From Panagrolaimus kolymaensis (taxonomy: Eukaryota > Nematoda > Chromadorea > Rhabditida > Panagrolaimidae), in assembly GCA_028622995.1 (NCBI GenBank), contig JAJQJQ010000030.1:3038001-3102000 (forward strand): a stretch of 64,000 nucleotides of DNA. Direction: 5' to 3'. The stretch's first letter is position 1. Each line of letters starts with the position of its first letter. Of this stretch, positions 36,501 through 49,600 are shown piece after piece. The notes under the pieces were generated by a model, which saw only the letters and a program-made list of their open reading frames with translations, made no database searches and had not been told where the DNA came from. The position numbers and the translations under genes were made by a program.

Positions 36501-39500
36501 AAAACGATCAAGATTTTCTGAAAGCTTGAGGTCGTTTATTTCCTATAAAAAAGGAAAAACTATAACAAAAAATAATTTTTTTGATTTAATAAATTTTAAT
36601 GGATCCGCTAACATATTTATGATGCTTCCAATAACAAAACGATCAAGATTTTCTGAAAGCTTGAGGTCGTTTATTTCCTATAAAAAAGGAAAAACTATAA
36701 CAAAAAATAATTTTTTTGATTTAATAAATTTTAATGGATCCGCTAACATATTTATGATGCTTCCAATAACAAAACCATCAAGATTTTCTGAAAGCTTGAG
36801 GTCATTTATTTCCTATAAAAAAGGAAAAACCACAACAAAAAATAATTTTTTTGATTTAATAAATTTTAATGGATCCGCTAACATATTTATGATGCTTCCA
36901 ATAACAAAACCATCAAGATTTTCTGAAAGCTTGAGGTCATTTATTTCCTATAAAAAAGGAAAAACTATAACAAAAAATAATTTTTTTGATTTAATAAATT
37001 TTAATGGATCCGCTAACATATTTATGATGCTTCCAATAACAAAACGATCAAGATTTTCTGAAAGCTTGAGGTCGTTTATTTCCTATAAAAAAGGAAAAAC
37101 TATAACAAAAAATAATTTTTTTGATTTAATAAATTTTAATGGATCCGCTAACATATTTATGATGCTTCCAATAACAAAACCATCAAGATTTTCTGAAAGC
37201 TTGAGGTCATTTATTTCCTATAAAAAAGGAAAAACCACAACAAAAAATAATTTTTTTGATTTAATAAATTTTAATGGATCCGCTAACATATTTATGATGC
37301 TTCCAATAACAAAACGATCAAGATTTTCTGAAAGCTTGAGGTCGTTTATTTCCTATAAAAAAGGAAAAACTATAACAAAAAATAATTTTTTTGATTTAAT
37401 AAATTTTAATGGATCCGCTAACATATTTATGATGCTTCCAATAACAAAACCATCAAGATTTTCTGAAAGCTTGAGGTCATTTATTTCCTATAAAAAAGGA
37501 AAAACCACAACAAAAAATAATTTTTTTGATTTAATAAATTTTAATGGATCCGCTAACATATTTATGATGCTTCCAATAACAAAACGATCAAGATTTTCTG
37601 AAAGCTTGAGGTCGTTTATTTCCTATAAAAAAGGAAAAACTATAACAAAAAATAATTTTTTTGATTTAATAAATTTTAATGGATCCGCTAACATATTTAT
37701 GATGCTTCCAATAACAAAACCATCAAGATTTTCTGAAAGCTTGAGGTCATTTATTTCCTATAAAAAAGGAAAAACCACAACAAAAAATAATTTTTTTGAT
37801 TTAATAAATTTTAATGGATCCGCTAACATATTTATGATGCTTCCAATAACAAAACCATCAAGATTTTCTGAAAGCTTGAGGTCATTTATTTCCTATAAAA
37901 AAGGAAAAACTATAACAAAAAATAATTTTTTTGATTTAATAAATTTTAATGGATCCGCTAACATATTTATGATGCTTCCAATAACAAAACGATCAAGATT
38001 TTCTGAAAGCTTGAGGTCGTTTATTTCCTATAAAAAAGGAAAAACTATAACAAAAAATAATTTTTTTGATTTAATAAATTTTAATGGATCCGCTAACATA
38101 TTTATGATGCTTCCAATAACAAAACCATCAAGATTTTCTGAAAGCTTGAGGTCGTTTATTTCCTATAAAAAAGGAAAAACCACAACAAAAAATAATTTTT
38201 TTGATTTAATAAATTTTAATGGATCCGCTAACATATTTATGATGCTTCCAATAACAAAACCATCAAGATTTTCTGAAAGCTTGAGGTCATTTATTTCCTA
38301 TAAAAAAGGAAAAACTATAACAAAAAATAATTTTTTTGATTTAATAAATTTTAATGGATCCGCTAACATATTTATGATGCTTCCAATAACAAAACCATCA
38401 AGATTTTCTGAAAGCTTGAGGTCATTTATTTCCTATAAAAAAGGAAAAACTATTACAAAAAATAATTTTTTTGATTTAATAAATTTTAATGGATCCGCTA
38501 ACATATTTATGATGCTTCCAATAACAAAACCATCAAGATTTTCTGAAAGCTTGAGGTCGTTTATTTCCTATAAAAAAGGAAAAACCACAACAAAAAATAA
38601 TTTTTTTGATTTAATAAATTTTAATGGATCCGCTAACATATTTATGATGCTTCCAATAACAAAACCATCAAGATTTTCTGAAAGCTTGAGGTCGTTTATT
38701 TCCTATAAAAAAGGAAAAACCACAACAAAAAATAATTTTTTTGATTTAATAAATTTTAATGGATCCGCTAACATATTTATGATGCTTCCAATAACAAAAC
38801 CATCAAGATTTTCTGAAAGCTTGAGGTCATTTATTTCCTATAAAAAAGGAAAAACTATAACAAAAAATAATTTTTTTGATTTAATAAATTTTAATGGATC
38901 CGCTAACATATTTATGATGCTTCCAATAACAAAACGATCAAGATTTTCTGAAAGCTTGAGGTCGTTTATTTCCTATAAAAAAGGAAAAACTATAACAAAA
39001 AATAATTTTTTTGATTTAATAAATTTTAATGGATCCGCTAACATATTTATGATGCTTCCAATAACAAAACCATCAAGATTTTCTGAAAGCTTGAGGTCGT
39101 TTATTTCCTATAAAAAAGGAAAAACCACAACAAAAAATAATTTTTTTGATTTAATAAATTTTAATGGATCCGCTAACATATTTATGATGCTTCCAATAAC
39201 AAAACGATCAAGATTTTCTGAAAGCTTGAGGTCGTTTATTTCCTATAAAAAAGGAAAAACTATAACAAAAAATAATTTTTTTGATTTAATAAATTTTAAT
39301 GGATCCGCTAACATATTTATGATGCTTCCAATAACAAAACCATCAAGATTTTCTGAAAGCTTGAGGTCGTTTATTTCCTATAAAAAAGGAAAAACCACAA
39401 CAAAAAATAATTTTTTTGATTTAATAAATTTTAATGGATCCGCTAACATATTTATGATGCTTCCAATAACAAAACGATCAAGATTTTTTGAAAGCTTGAG

Positions 39501-42500
39501 GTCGTTTATTTCCTATAAAAAAGGAAAAACTATAACAAAAAATAATTTTTTTGATTTAATAAATTTTAATGGATCCGCTAACATATTTATGATGCTTCCA
39601 ATAACAAAACCATCAAGATTTTCTGAAAGCTTGAGGTCATTTATTTCCTATAAAAAAGGAAAAACTATAACAAAAAATAATTTTTTTGATTTAATAAATT
39701 TTAATGGATCCGCTAACATATTTATGATGCTTCCAATAACAAAACCATCAAGATTTTCTGAAAGCTTGAGGTCATTTATTTCCTATAAAAAAGGAAAAAC
39801 TATTACAAAAAATAATTTTTTTGATTTAATAAATTTTAATGGATCCGCTAACATATTTATGATGCTTCCAATAACAAAACCATCAAGATTTTCTGAAAGC
39901 TTGAGGTCGTTTATTTCCTATAAAAAAGGAAAAACCACAACAAAAAATAATTTTTTTGATTTAATAAATTTTAATGGATCCGCTAACATATTTATGATGC
40001 TTCCAATAACAAAACGATCAAGATTTTCTGAAAGCTTGAGGTCATTTATTTCCTATAAAAAAGGAAAAACTATTACAAAAAATAATTTTTTTGATTTAAT
40101 AAATTTTAATGGATCCGCTAACATATTTATGATGCTTCCAATAACAAAACTATCAAGATTTTCTGAAAGCTTGAGGTCGTTTATTTCCTATAAAAAAGGA
40201 AAAACCACAACAAAAAATAATTTTTTTGATTTAATAAATTTTAATGGATCCGCTAACATATTTATGATGCTTCCAATAACAAAACGATCAAGATTTTCTG
40301 AAAGCTTGAGGTCGTTTATTTCCTATAAAAAAGGAAAAACTATAACAAAAAATAATTTTTTTGATTTAATAAATTTTAATGGATCCGCTAACATATTTAT
40401 GATGCTTCCAATAACAAAACGATCAAGATTTTCTGAAAGCTTGAGGTCGTTTATTTCCTATAAAAAAGGAAAAACTATAACAAAAAATAATTTTTTTGAT
40501 TTAATAAATTTTAATGGATCCGCTAACATATTTATGATGCTTCCAATAACAAAACAATCAAGATTTTCTGAAAGCTTGAGGTCATTTATTTCCTATAAAA
40601 AAGGAAAAACTATTACAAAAAATAATTTTTTTGATTTAATAAATTTTAATGGATCCGCTAACATATTTATGATGATTCCAATAACAAAACCATCAAGATT
40701 TTCTGAAAGCTTGAGGTCGTTTATTTCCTATAAAAAAGGAAAAACTATAACAAAAAATAATTTTTTTGATTTAATAAATTTTAATGGATCCGCTAACATA
40801 TTTATGATGCTTCCAATAACAAAACGATCAAGATTTTCTGAAAGCTTGAGGTCGTTTATTTCCTATAAAAAAGGAAAAACTATAACAAAAAATAATTTTT
40901 TTGATTTAATAAATTTTAATGGATCCGCTAACATATTTATGATGCTTCCAATAACAAAACCATCAAGATTTTCTGAAAGCTTGAGGTCATTTATTTCCTA
41001 TAAAAAAGGAAAAACTATTACAAAAAATAATTTTTTTATTTAATAAATTTTAATGGATCCGCTAACATATTTATGATGATTCCAATAACAAAACCATCAA
41101 GATTTTCTGAAAGCTTGAGGTCGTTTATTTCCTATAAAAAAGGAAAAACTATAACAAAAAATAATTTTTTTGATTTAATAAATTTTAATGGATCCGCTAA
41201 CATATTTATGATGCTTCCAATAACAAAACGATCAAGATTTTCTGAAAGCTTGAGGTCATTTATTTCCTATAAAAAAGGAAAAACTATAACAAAAAATAAT
41301 TTTTTTGATTTAATAAATTTTAATGGATCCGCTAACATATTTATGATGATTCCAATAACAAAACCATCAAGATTTTCTGAAAGCTTGAGGTCGTTTATTT
41401 CCTATAAAAAAGGAAAAACTATAACAAAAAATAATTTTTTTGATTTAATAAATTTTAATGGATCCGCTAACATATTTATGATGATTCCAATAACAAAACG
41501 ATCAAGATTTTCTGAAAGCTTGAGGTCGTTTATTTCCTATAAAAAAGGAAAAACTATAACAAAAAATAATTTTTTTGATTTTATAAATTTTAATGGATCC
41601 GCTAACATATTTATGATGATTCCAATAACAAAACCATCAAGATTTTCTGAAAGCTTGAGGTCGTTTATTTCCTATAAAAAAGGAAAAACTATAACAAAAA
41701 ATAATTTTTTTGATTTAATAAATTTTAATGGATCCGCTAACATATTTATGATGATTCCAATAACAAAACCATCAAGATTTTCTGAAAGCTTGAGGTCGTT
41801 TATTTCCTATAAAAAAGGAAAAACTATAACAAAAAATAATTTTTTTGATTTAATAAATTTTAATGGATCCGCTAACATATTTATGATGCTTCCAATAACA
41901 AAACGATCAAGATTTTCTGAAAGCTTGAGGTCGTTTATTTCCTATAAAAAAGGAAAAACTATAACAAAAAATAATTTTTTTGATTTAATAAATTTTAATG
42001 GATCCGCTAACATATTTATGATGATTCCAATAACAAAACCATCAAGATTTTCTGAAAGCTTGAGGTCGTTTATTTCCTATAAAAAAGGAAAAACTATAAC
42101 AAAAAATAATTTTTTTGATTTAATAAATTTTAATGGATCCGCTAACATATTTATGATGCTTCCAATAACAAAACGATCAAGATTTTCTGAAAGCTTGAGG
42201 TCGTTTATTTCCTATAAAAAAGGAAAAACTATAACAAAAAATAATTTTTTTGATTTAATAAATTTTAATGGATCCGCTAACATATTTATGATGCTTCCAA
42301 TAACAAAACCATCAAGATTTTCTGAAAGCTTGAGGTCATTTATTTCCTATAAAAAAGGAAAAACTATTACAAAAAATAATTTTTTTGATTTAATAAATTT
42401 TAATGGATCCGCTAACATATTTATGATGATTCCAATAACAAAACCATCAAGATTTTCTGAAAGCTTGAGGTCGTTTATTTCCTATAAAAAAGGAAAAACT

Positions 42501-45500
42501 ATAACAAAAAATAATTTTTTTGATTTAATAAATTTTAATGGATCCGCTAACATATTTATGATGATTCCAATCACAAAACCATCAAGATTTTCTGAAAGCT
42601 TGAGGTCGTTTATTTCCTATAAAAAAGGAAAAACTATAACAAAAAATAATTTTTTTGATTTAATAAATTTTAATGGATCCGCTAACATATTTATGATGCT
42701 TCCATAAACAAAACGATCAAGATTTTCTGAAAGCTTGAGGTCGTTTGTTTCCTATAAAAAAGGAAAAACTATTACAAAAAATAATTTTTTTGATTTAATA
42801 AATTTTAATGGATCCGCTAACATATTTATGATGCTTCCATACACAAAACGATCAAGATTTTCTGAAAGCTTGAGGTCGTTTATTTCCTATAAAAAAGGAA
42901 AAACTATAACAAAAAATAATTTTTTTGATTTAATAAATTTTAATGGATCCGCTAACATATTTATGATGCTTCCAATAACAAAACGATCAAGATTTTCTGA
43001 AAGCTTGAGGTCGTTTATTTCCTATAAAAAAGGAAAAACTATAACAAAAAATAATTTTTTTGATTTAATAAATTTTAATGGATCCGCTAACATATTTATG
43101 ATGCTTCCAATAACAAAACCATCAAGATTTTCTGAAAGCTTAAGGTCGTTTATTTCCTATAAAAAAGGAAAAACTATAACAAAAAATAATTTTTTTGATT
43201 TAATAAATTTTAATGGATCCGCTAACATATTTATGATGCTTCCAATAACAAAACCATCAAGATTTTCTGAAAGCTTGAGGTCGTTTATTTCCTATAAAAA
43301 AGGAAAAACTATAACAAAAAATAATTTTTTTGATTTAATAAATTTTAATGGATCCGCTAACATATTTATGATGCTTCCAATAACAAAACCATCAAGATTT
43401 TCTGAAAGCTTAAGGTCGTTTATTTCCTATAAAAAAGGAAAAACTATAACAAAAAATAATTTTTTTGATTTAATAAATTTTAATGGATCCGCTAACATAT
43501 TTATGATGCTTCCATAAACAAAACGATCAAGATTTTCTGAAAGCTTGAGGTCGTTTATTTCCTATAAAAAAGGAAAAACTATAACAAAAAATAATTTTTT
43601 TGATTTAATAAATTTTAATGGATCCGCTAACATATTTATGATGCTTCCAATAACAAAACCATCAAGATTTTCTGAAAGCTTGAGGTCGTTTATTTCCTAT
43701 AAAAAAGGAAAAACTATAACAAAAAATAATTTTTTTGATTTAATAAATTTTAATGGATCCGCTAACATATTTATGATGCTTCCAATAACAAAACCATCAA
43801 GATTTTCTGAAAGCTTAAGGTCGTTTATTTCCTATAAAAAAGGAAAAACTATAACAAAAAATAATTTTTTTGATTTAATAAATTTTAATGGATCCGCTAA
43901 CATATTTATGATGCTTCCATAAACAAAACGATCAAGATTTTCTGAAAGCTTGAGGTCGTTTATTTCCTATAAAAAAGGAAAAACTATAACAAAAAATAAT
44001 TTTTTTTATTTAATAAATTTTAATGGATCCGCTAACATATTTATGATGCTTCCATAAACAAAACCACCAAGATTTTCTGAAAGCTTGAGGTCGTTTATTT
44101 CCTATAAAAAAGGAAAAACTATAACAAAAAATAATTTTTTTGATTTAATAAATTTTAATGGATCCGCTAACATATTTATGATGCTTCCAATAACAAAACC
44201 ATCAAGATTTTCTGAAAGCTTGAGGTCGTTTATTTCCTATAAAAAAGGAAAAACTATAACAAAAAATAATTTTTTTGATTTAATAAATTTTAATGGATCC
44301 GCTAACATATTTATGATGCTTCCATAAACAAAACGATCAAGATTTTCTGAAAGCTTGAGGTCGTTTATTTCCTATAAAAAAGGAAAAACTATAACAAAAA
44401 ATAATTTTTTTGATTTAATAAATTTTAATGGATCCGCTAACATATTTATGATGCTTCCAATAACAAAACCATCAAGATTTTCTGAAAGCTTAAGGTCGTT
44501 TATTTCCTATAAAAAAGGAAAAACTATAACAAAAAATAATTTTTTTGATTTAATAAATTTTAATGGATCCGCTAACATATTTATGATGCTTCCAATAACA
44601 AAACCATCAAGATTTTCTGAAAGCTTGAGGTCGTTTATTTACTATAAAAAAGGAAAAACTATAACAAAAAATAATTTTTTTGATTTAATAAATTTTAATG
44701 GATCCGCTAACATATTTATGATGCTTCCAATAACAAAACCATCAAGATTTTCTGAAAGCTTAAGGTCGTTTATTTCCTATAAAAAAGGAAAAACTATAAC
44801 AAAAAATAATTTTTTTGATTTAATAAATTTTAATGGATCCGCTAACATATTTATGATGCTTCCAATAACAAAACCATCAAGATTTTCTGAAAGCTTGAGG
44901 TCGTTTATTTACTATAAAAAAGGAAAAACTATAACAAAAAATAATTTTTTTGATTTAATAAATTTTAATGGATCCGCTAACATATTTATGATGCTTCCAT
45001 AAACAAAACGATCAAGATTTTCTGAAAGCTTGAGGTCGTTTATTTCCTATAAAAAAGGTAAAAATATAACAAAAAATAATTTTTTTGATTTAATAAATTT
45101 TAATGGATCCGCTAACATATTTATGATGCTTCCAATAAATAAACCATCAAGATTTTCTGAAAGCTTAAGGTCGTTTATTTCCTATAAAAAAGGAAAAACT
45201 ATAACAAAAAATAATTTTTTTGATTTAATAAATTTTAATGGATCCGCTAACATATTTATGATGCTTCCAATAACAAAACCATCAAGATTTTCTGAAAGCT
45301 TGAGGTCGTTTATTTCCTATAAAAAAGGAAAAACTATAACAAAAAATAATTTTTTTGATTTAATAAATTTTAATGGATCCGCTAACATATTTATGATGCT
45401 TCCAATAACAAAACCATCAAGATTTTCTGAAAGCTTGAGGTCGTTTATTTCCTATAAAAAAGGAAAAACTATAACAAAAAATAATTTTTTTGATTTAATA

Positions 45501-46652
45501 AATTTTAATGGATCCGCTAACATATTTATGATGCTTCCAATAACAAAACCATCAAGATTTTCTGAAAGCTTGAGGTCGTTTATTTCCTATAAAAAAGGAA
45601 AAACTATAACAAAAAATAATTTTTTTGATTTAATAAATTTTAATGGATCCGCTAACATATTTATGATGCTTCCATAAACAAAACCATCAAGATTTTCTGA
45701 AAGCTTGAGGTCGTTTATTTCCTATAAAAAAGGAAAAACTATAACAAAAAATATTTTTTTTGATTTAATAAATTTTAATGGATCCGCTAACATATTTATG
45801 ATGCTTCCAATAACAAAACCATCAAGATTTTCTGAAAGCTTGAGGTCGTTTATTTCCTATAAAAAAGGAAAAACTATAACAAAAAATAATTTTTTTGATT
45901 TAATAAATTTTAATGGATCCGCTAACATATTTATGATGCTTCCAATAAATAAACCATCAAGATTTTCTGAAAGCTTAAGGTCGTTTATTTCCTATAAAAA
46001 AGGAAAAACTATAACAAAAAATAATTTTTTTGATTTAATAAATTTTAATGGATCCGCTAACATATTTATGATGCTTCCAATAACAAAACGATCAAGATTT
46101 TCTGAAAGCTTGAGGTCGTTTATTTCCTATAAAAAAGGAAAAACTATAACAAAAAATAATTTTTTTGATTTAATAAATTTTAATGGATCCGCTAACATAT
46201 TTATGATGCTTCCAATAACAAAACCATCAAGATTTTCTGAAAGCTTGAGGTCGTTTATTTCCTATAAAAAAGGAAAAACTATAACAAAAAATAATTTTTT
46301 TGATTTAATAAATTTTAATGGATCCGCTAACATATTTATGATGCTTCCAATAACAAAACCATCAAGATTTTCTGAAAGCTTAAGGTCGTTTATTTCCTAT
46401 AAAAAAGGAAAAACTATAACAAAAAATAATTTTTTTGATTTAATAAATTTTAATGGATCCGCTAACATATTTATGATGCTTCCAATAACAAAACCATCAA
46501 GATTTTCTGAAAGCTTGAGGTCGTTTATTTCCTATAAAAAAGGAAAAACTATAACAAAAAATAATTTTTTTGATTTAATAAATTTTAATGGATCCGCTAA
46601 CATATTTATGATGCTTCCAATAACAAAACCATTTAGATTTTCTGAAAGATTA

Positions 46653-49600
46653 AGGTCGTTTATTTCCTATAAAAAAGGAAAAACTATAACAAAAAATAAT
46701 TTTTTTGATTTAATAAATTTTAATGGATCCGCTAACATATTTATGATGCTTCCAATAACAAAACCATCAAGATTTTCTGAAAGCTTAAGGTCGTTTATTT
46801 CCTATAAAAAAGGAAAAACTATAACAAAAAATAATTTTTTTGATTTAATAAATTTTAATGGATCCGCTAACATATTTATGATGCTTCCATAAACAAAACG
46901 ATCAAGATTTTCTGAAAGCTTGAGGTCGTTTATTTCCTATAAAAAAGGAAAAACTATAACAAAAAATAATTTTTTTGATTTAATAAATTTTAATGGATCC
47001 GCTAACATATTTATGATGCTTCCAATAAATAAACCATCAAGATTTTCTGAAAGCTTAAGGTCGTTTATTTCCTATAAAAAAGGAAAAACTATAACAAAAA
47101 ATAATTTTTTTGATTTAATAAATTTTAATGGATCCGCTAACATATTTATGATGCTTCCAATAACAAAACCATCAAGATTTTCTGAAAGCTTGAGGTCGTT
47201 TATTTCCTATAAAAAAGGAAAAACTATAACAAAAAATAATTTTTTTGATTTAATAAATTTTAATGGATCCGCTAACATATTTATGATGCTTCCATAAACA
47301 AAACCATCAAGATTTTCTGAAAGCTTGAGGTCGTTTATTTCCTATAAAAAAGGAAAAACTATAACAAAAAATAATTTTTTTGATTTAATAAATTTTAATG
47401 GATCCGCTAACATATTTATGATGCTTCCAATAAATAAACCATCAAGATTTTCTGAAAGCTTAAGGTCGTTTATTTCCTATAAAAAAGGAAAAACTATAAC
47501 AAAAAATAATTTTTTTGATTTAATAAATTTTAATGGATCCGCTAACATATTTATGATGCTTCCAATAACAAAACGATCAAGATTTTCTGAAAGCTTGAGG
47601 TCGTTTATTTCCTATAAAAAAGGAAAAACTATAACAAAAAATAATTTTTTTGATTTAATAAATTTTAATGGATCCGCTAACATATTTATGATGCTTCCAA
47701 TAACAAAACCATCAAGATTTTCTGAAAGCTTGAGGTCGTTTATTTCCTATAAAAAAGGAAAAACTATAACAAAAAATAATTTTTTTGATTTAATAAATTT
47801 TAATGGATCCGCTAACATATTTATGATGCTTCCAATAACAAAACCATCAAGATTTTCTGAAAGCTTAAGGTCGTTTATTTCCTATAAAAAAGGAAAAACT
47901 ATAACAAAAAATAATTTTTTTGATTTAATAAATTTTAATGGATCCGCTAACATATTTATGATGCTTCCAATAACAAAACCATCAAGATTTTCTGAAAGAT
48001 TAAGGTCGTTTATTTCCTATAAAAAAGGAAAAACTATAACAAAAAATAATTTTTTTGATTTAATAAATTTTAATGGATCCGCTAACATATTTATGATGCT
48101 TCCAATAACAAAACCATCAAGATTTTCTGAAAGCTTGAGGTCGTTTATTTCCTATAAAAAAGGAAAAACTATAACAAAAAATAATTTTTTTGATTTAATA
48201 AATTTTAATGGATCCGCTAACATATTTATGATGCTTCCAATAACAAAACCATCAAGATTTTCTGAAAGCTTGAGGTCGTTTATTTCCTATAAAAAAGGAA
48301 AAACTTTAACAAAAAATAATTTTTTTGATTTAATAAATTTTAATGGATCCGCTAACATATTTATGATGCTTCCATAAACAAAACGATCAAGATTTTCTGA
48401 AAGCTTGAGGTCGTTTATTTCCTATAAAAAAGGAAAAACTATAACAAAAAATAATTTTTTTGATTTAATAAATTTTAATGGATCCGCTAACATATTTATG
48501 ATGCTTCCAATAACAAAACCATCAAGATTTTCTGAAAGCTTAAGGTCGTTTATTTCCTATAAAAAAGGAAAAACTATAACAAAAAATAATTTTTTTGATT
48601 TAATAAATTTTAATGGATCCGCTAACATATTTATGATGCTTCCATAAACAAAACGATCAAGATTTTCTGAAAGCTTGAGTTCGTTTATTTCCTATAAAAA
48701 AGGAAAAACTATAACAAAAAATAATTTTTTTGATTTAATAAATTTTAATGGATCCGCTAACATATTTATGATGCTTCCAATAACAAAACGATCAAGATTT
48801 TCTGAAAGCTTGAGGTCGTTTATTTCCTATAAAAAAGGAAAAACTATTACAAAAAATAATTTTTTTGATTTAATAAATTTTAATGGATCCGCTAACATAT
48901 TTATGATGCTTCCAATAACAAAACGATCAAGATTTTCTGAAAGCTTGAGGTCGTTTATTTCCTATAAAAAAGGAAAAACTATAACAAAAAATAATTTTTT
49001 TGATTTAATAAATTTTAATGGATCCGCTAACATATTTATGATGCTTCCAATAACAAAACGATCAAGATTTTCTGAAAGCTTGAGGTCGTTTATTTCCTAT
49101 AAAAAAGGAAAAACTATTACAAAAAATAATTTTTTTGATTTAATAAATTTTAATGGATCCGCTAACATATTTATGATGCTTCCAATAACAAAACGATCAA
49201 GATTTTCTGAAAGCTTGAGGTCGTTTATTTCCTATAAAAAAGGAAAAACTATAACAAAAAATAATTTTTTTGATTTAATAAATTTTAATGGATCCGCTAA
49301 CATATTTATGATGCTTCCAATAACAAAACCATCAAGATTTTCTGAAAGCTTAAGGTCGTTTATTTCCTATAAAAAAGGAAAAACTATAACAAAAAATAAT
49401 TTTTTTGATTTAATAAATTTTAATGGATCCGCTAACATATTTATGATGCTTCCATAAACAAAACGATCAAGATTTTCTGAAAGCTTGAGGTCGTTTATTT
49501 CCTATAAAAAAGGAAAAACTATAACAAAAAATAATTTTTTTGATTTAATAAATTTTAATGGATCCGCTAACATATTTATGATGCTTCCAATAACAAAACC

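Larger units (their letters stand above)
18001..41040 (+). repeat. Satellite subfamily E, long-open core
   Basis: About 170 monomers of 135 bp with very few stop-bearing copies. Segregating variants are CGATCA or CCATCA, ATGCTTCCA or ATGATTCCA, TCGTTT or TCATTT, and ACTATAAC, ACTATTAC or ACCACAAC. The CGA and CCA types alternate in long stretches (about 21.0-22.9 and 25.3-26.2 kb). Because the period is 45 codons, frames run unbroken for 965 (18031-20928), 1429 (20959-25248) and 2540 codons (33421-41043). Each is pure repeat with no unique ends. The last monomer is 134 bp through loss of one base near 41038. Confidence 0.95.

Noticed and set aside
18031..41043. Giant repeat-protein genes (frames of 965, 1429, 409, 366, 589 and 2540 codons)
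   Set aside because: They consist solely of the 45-codon satellite monomer, start at TTG or repeat-internal codons and have no unique termini. Each ends wherever a stop-bearing or shifted monomer occurs. The period being a multiple of three explains them.
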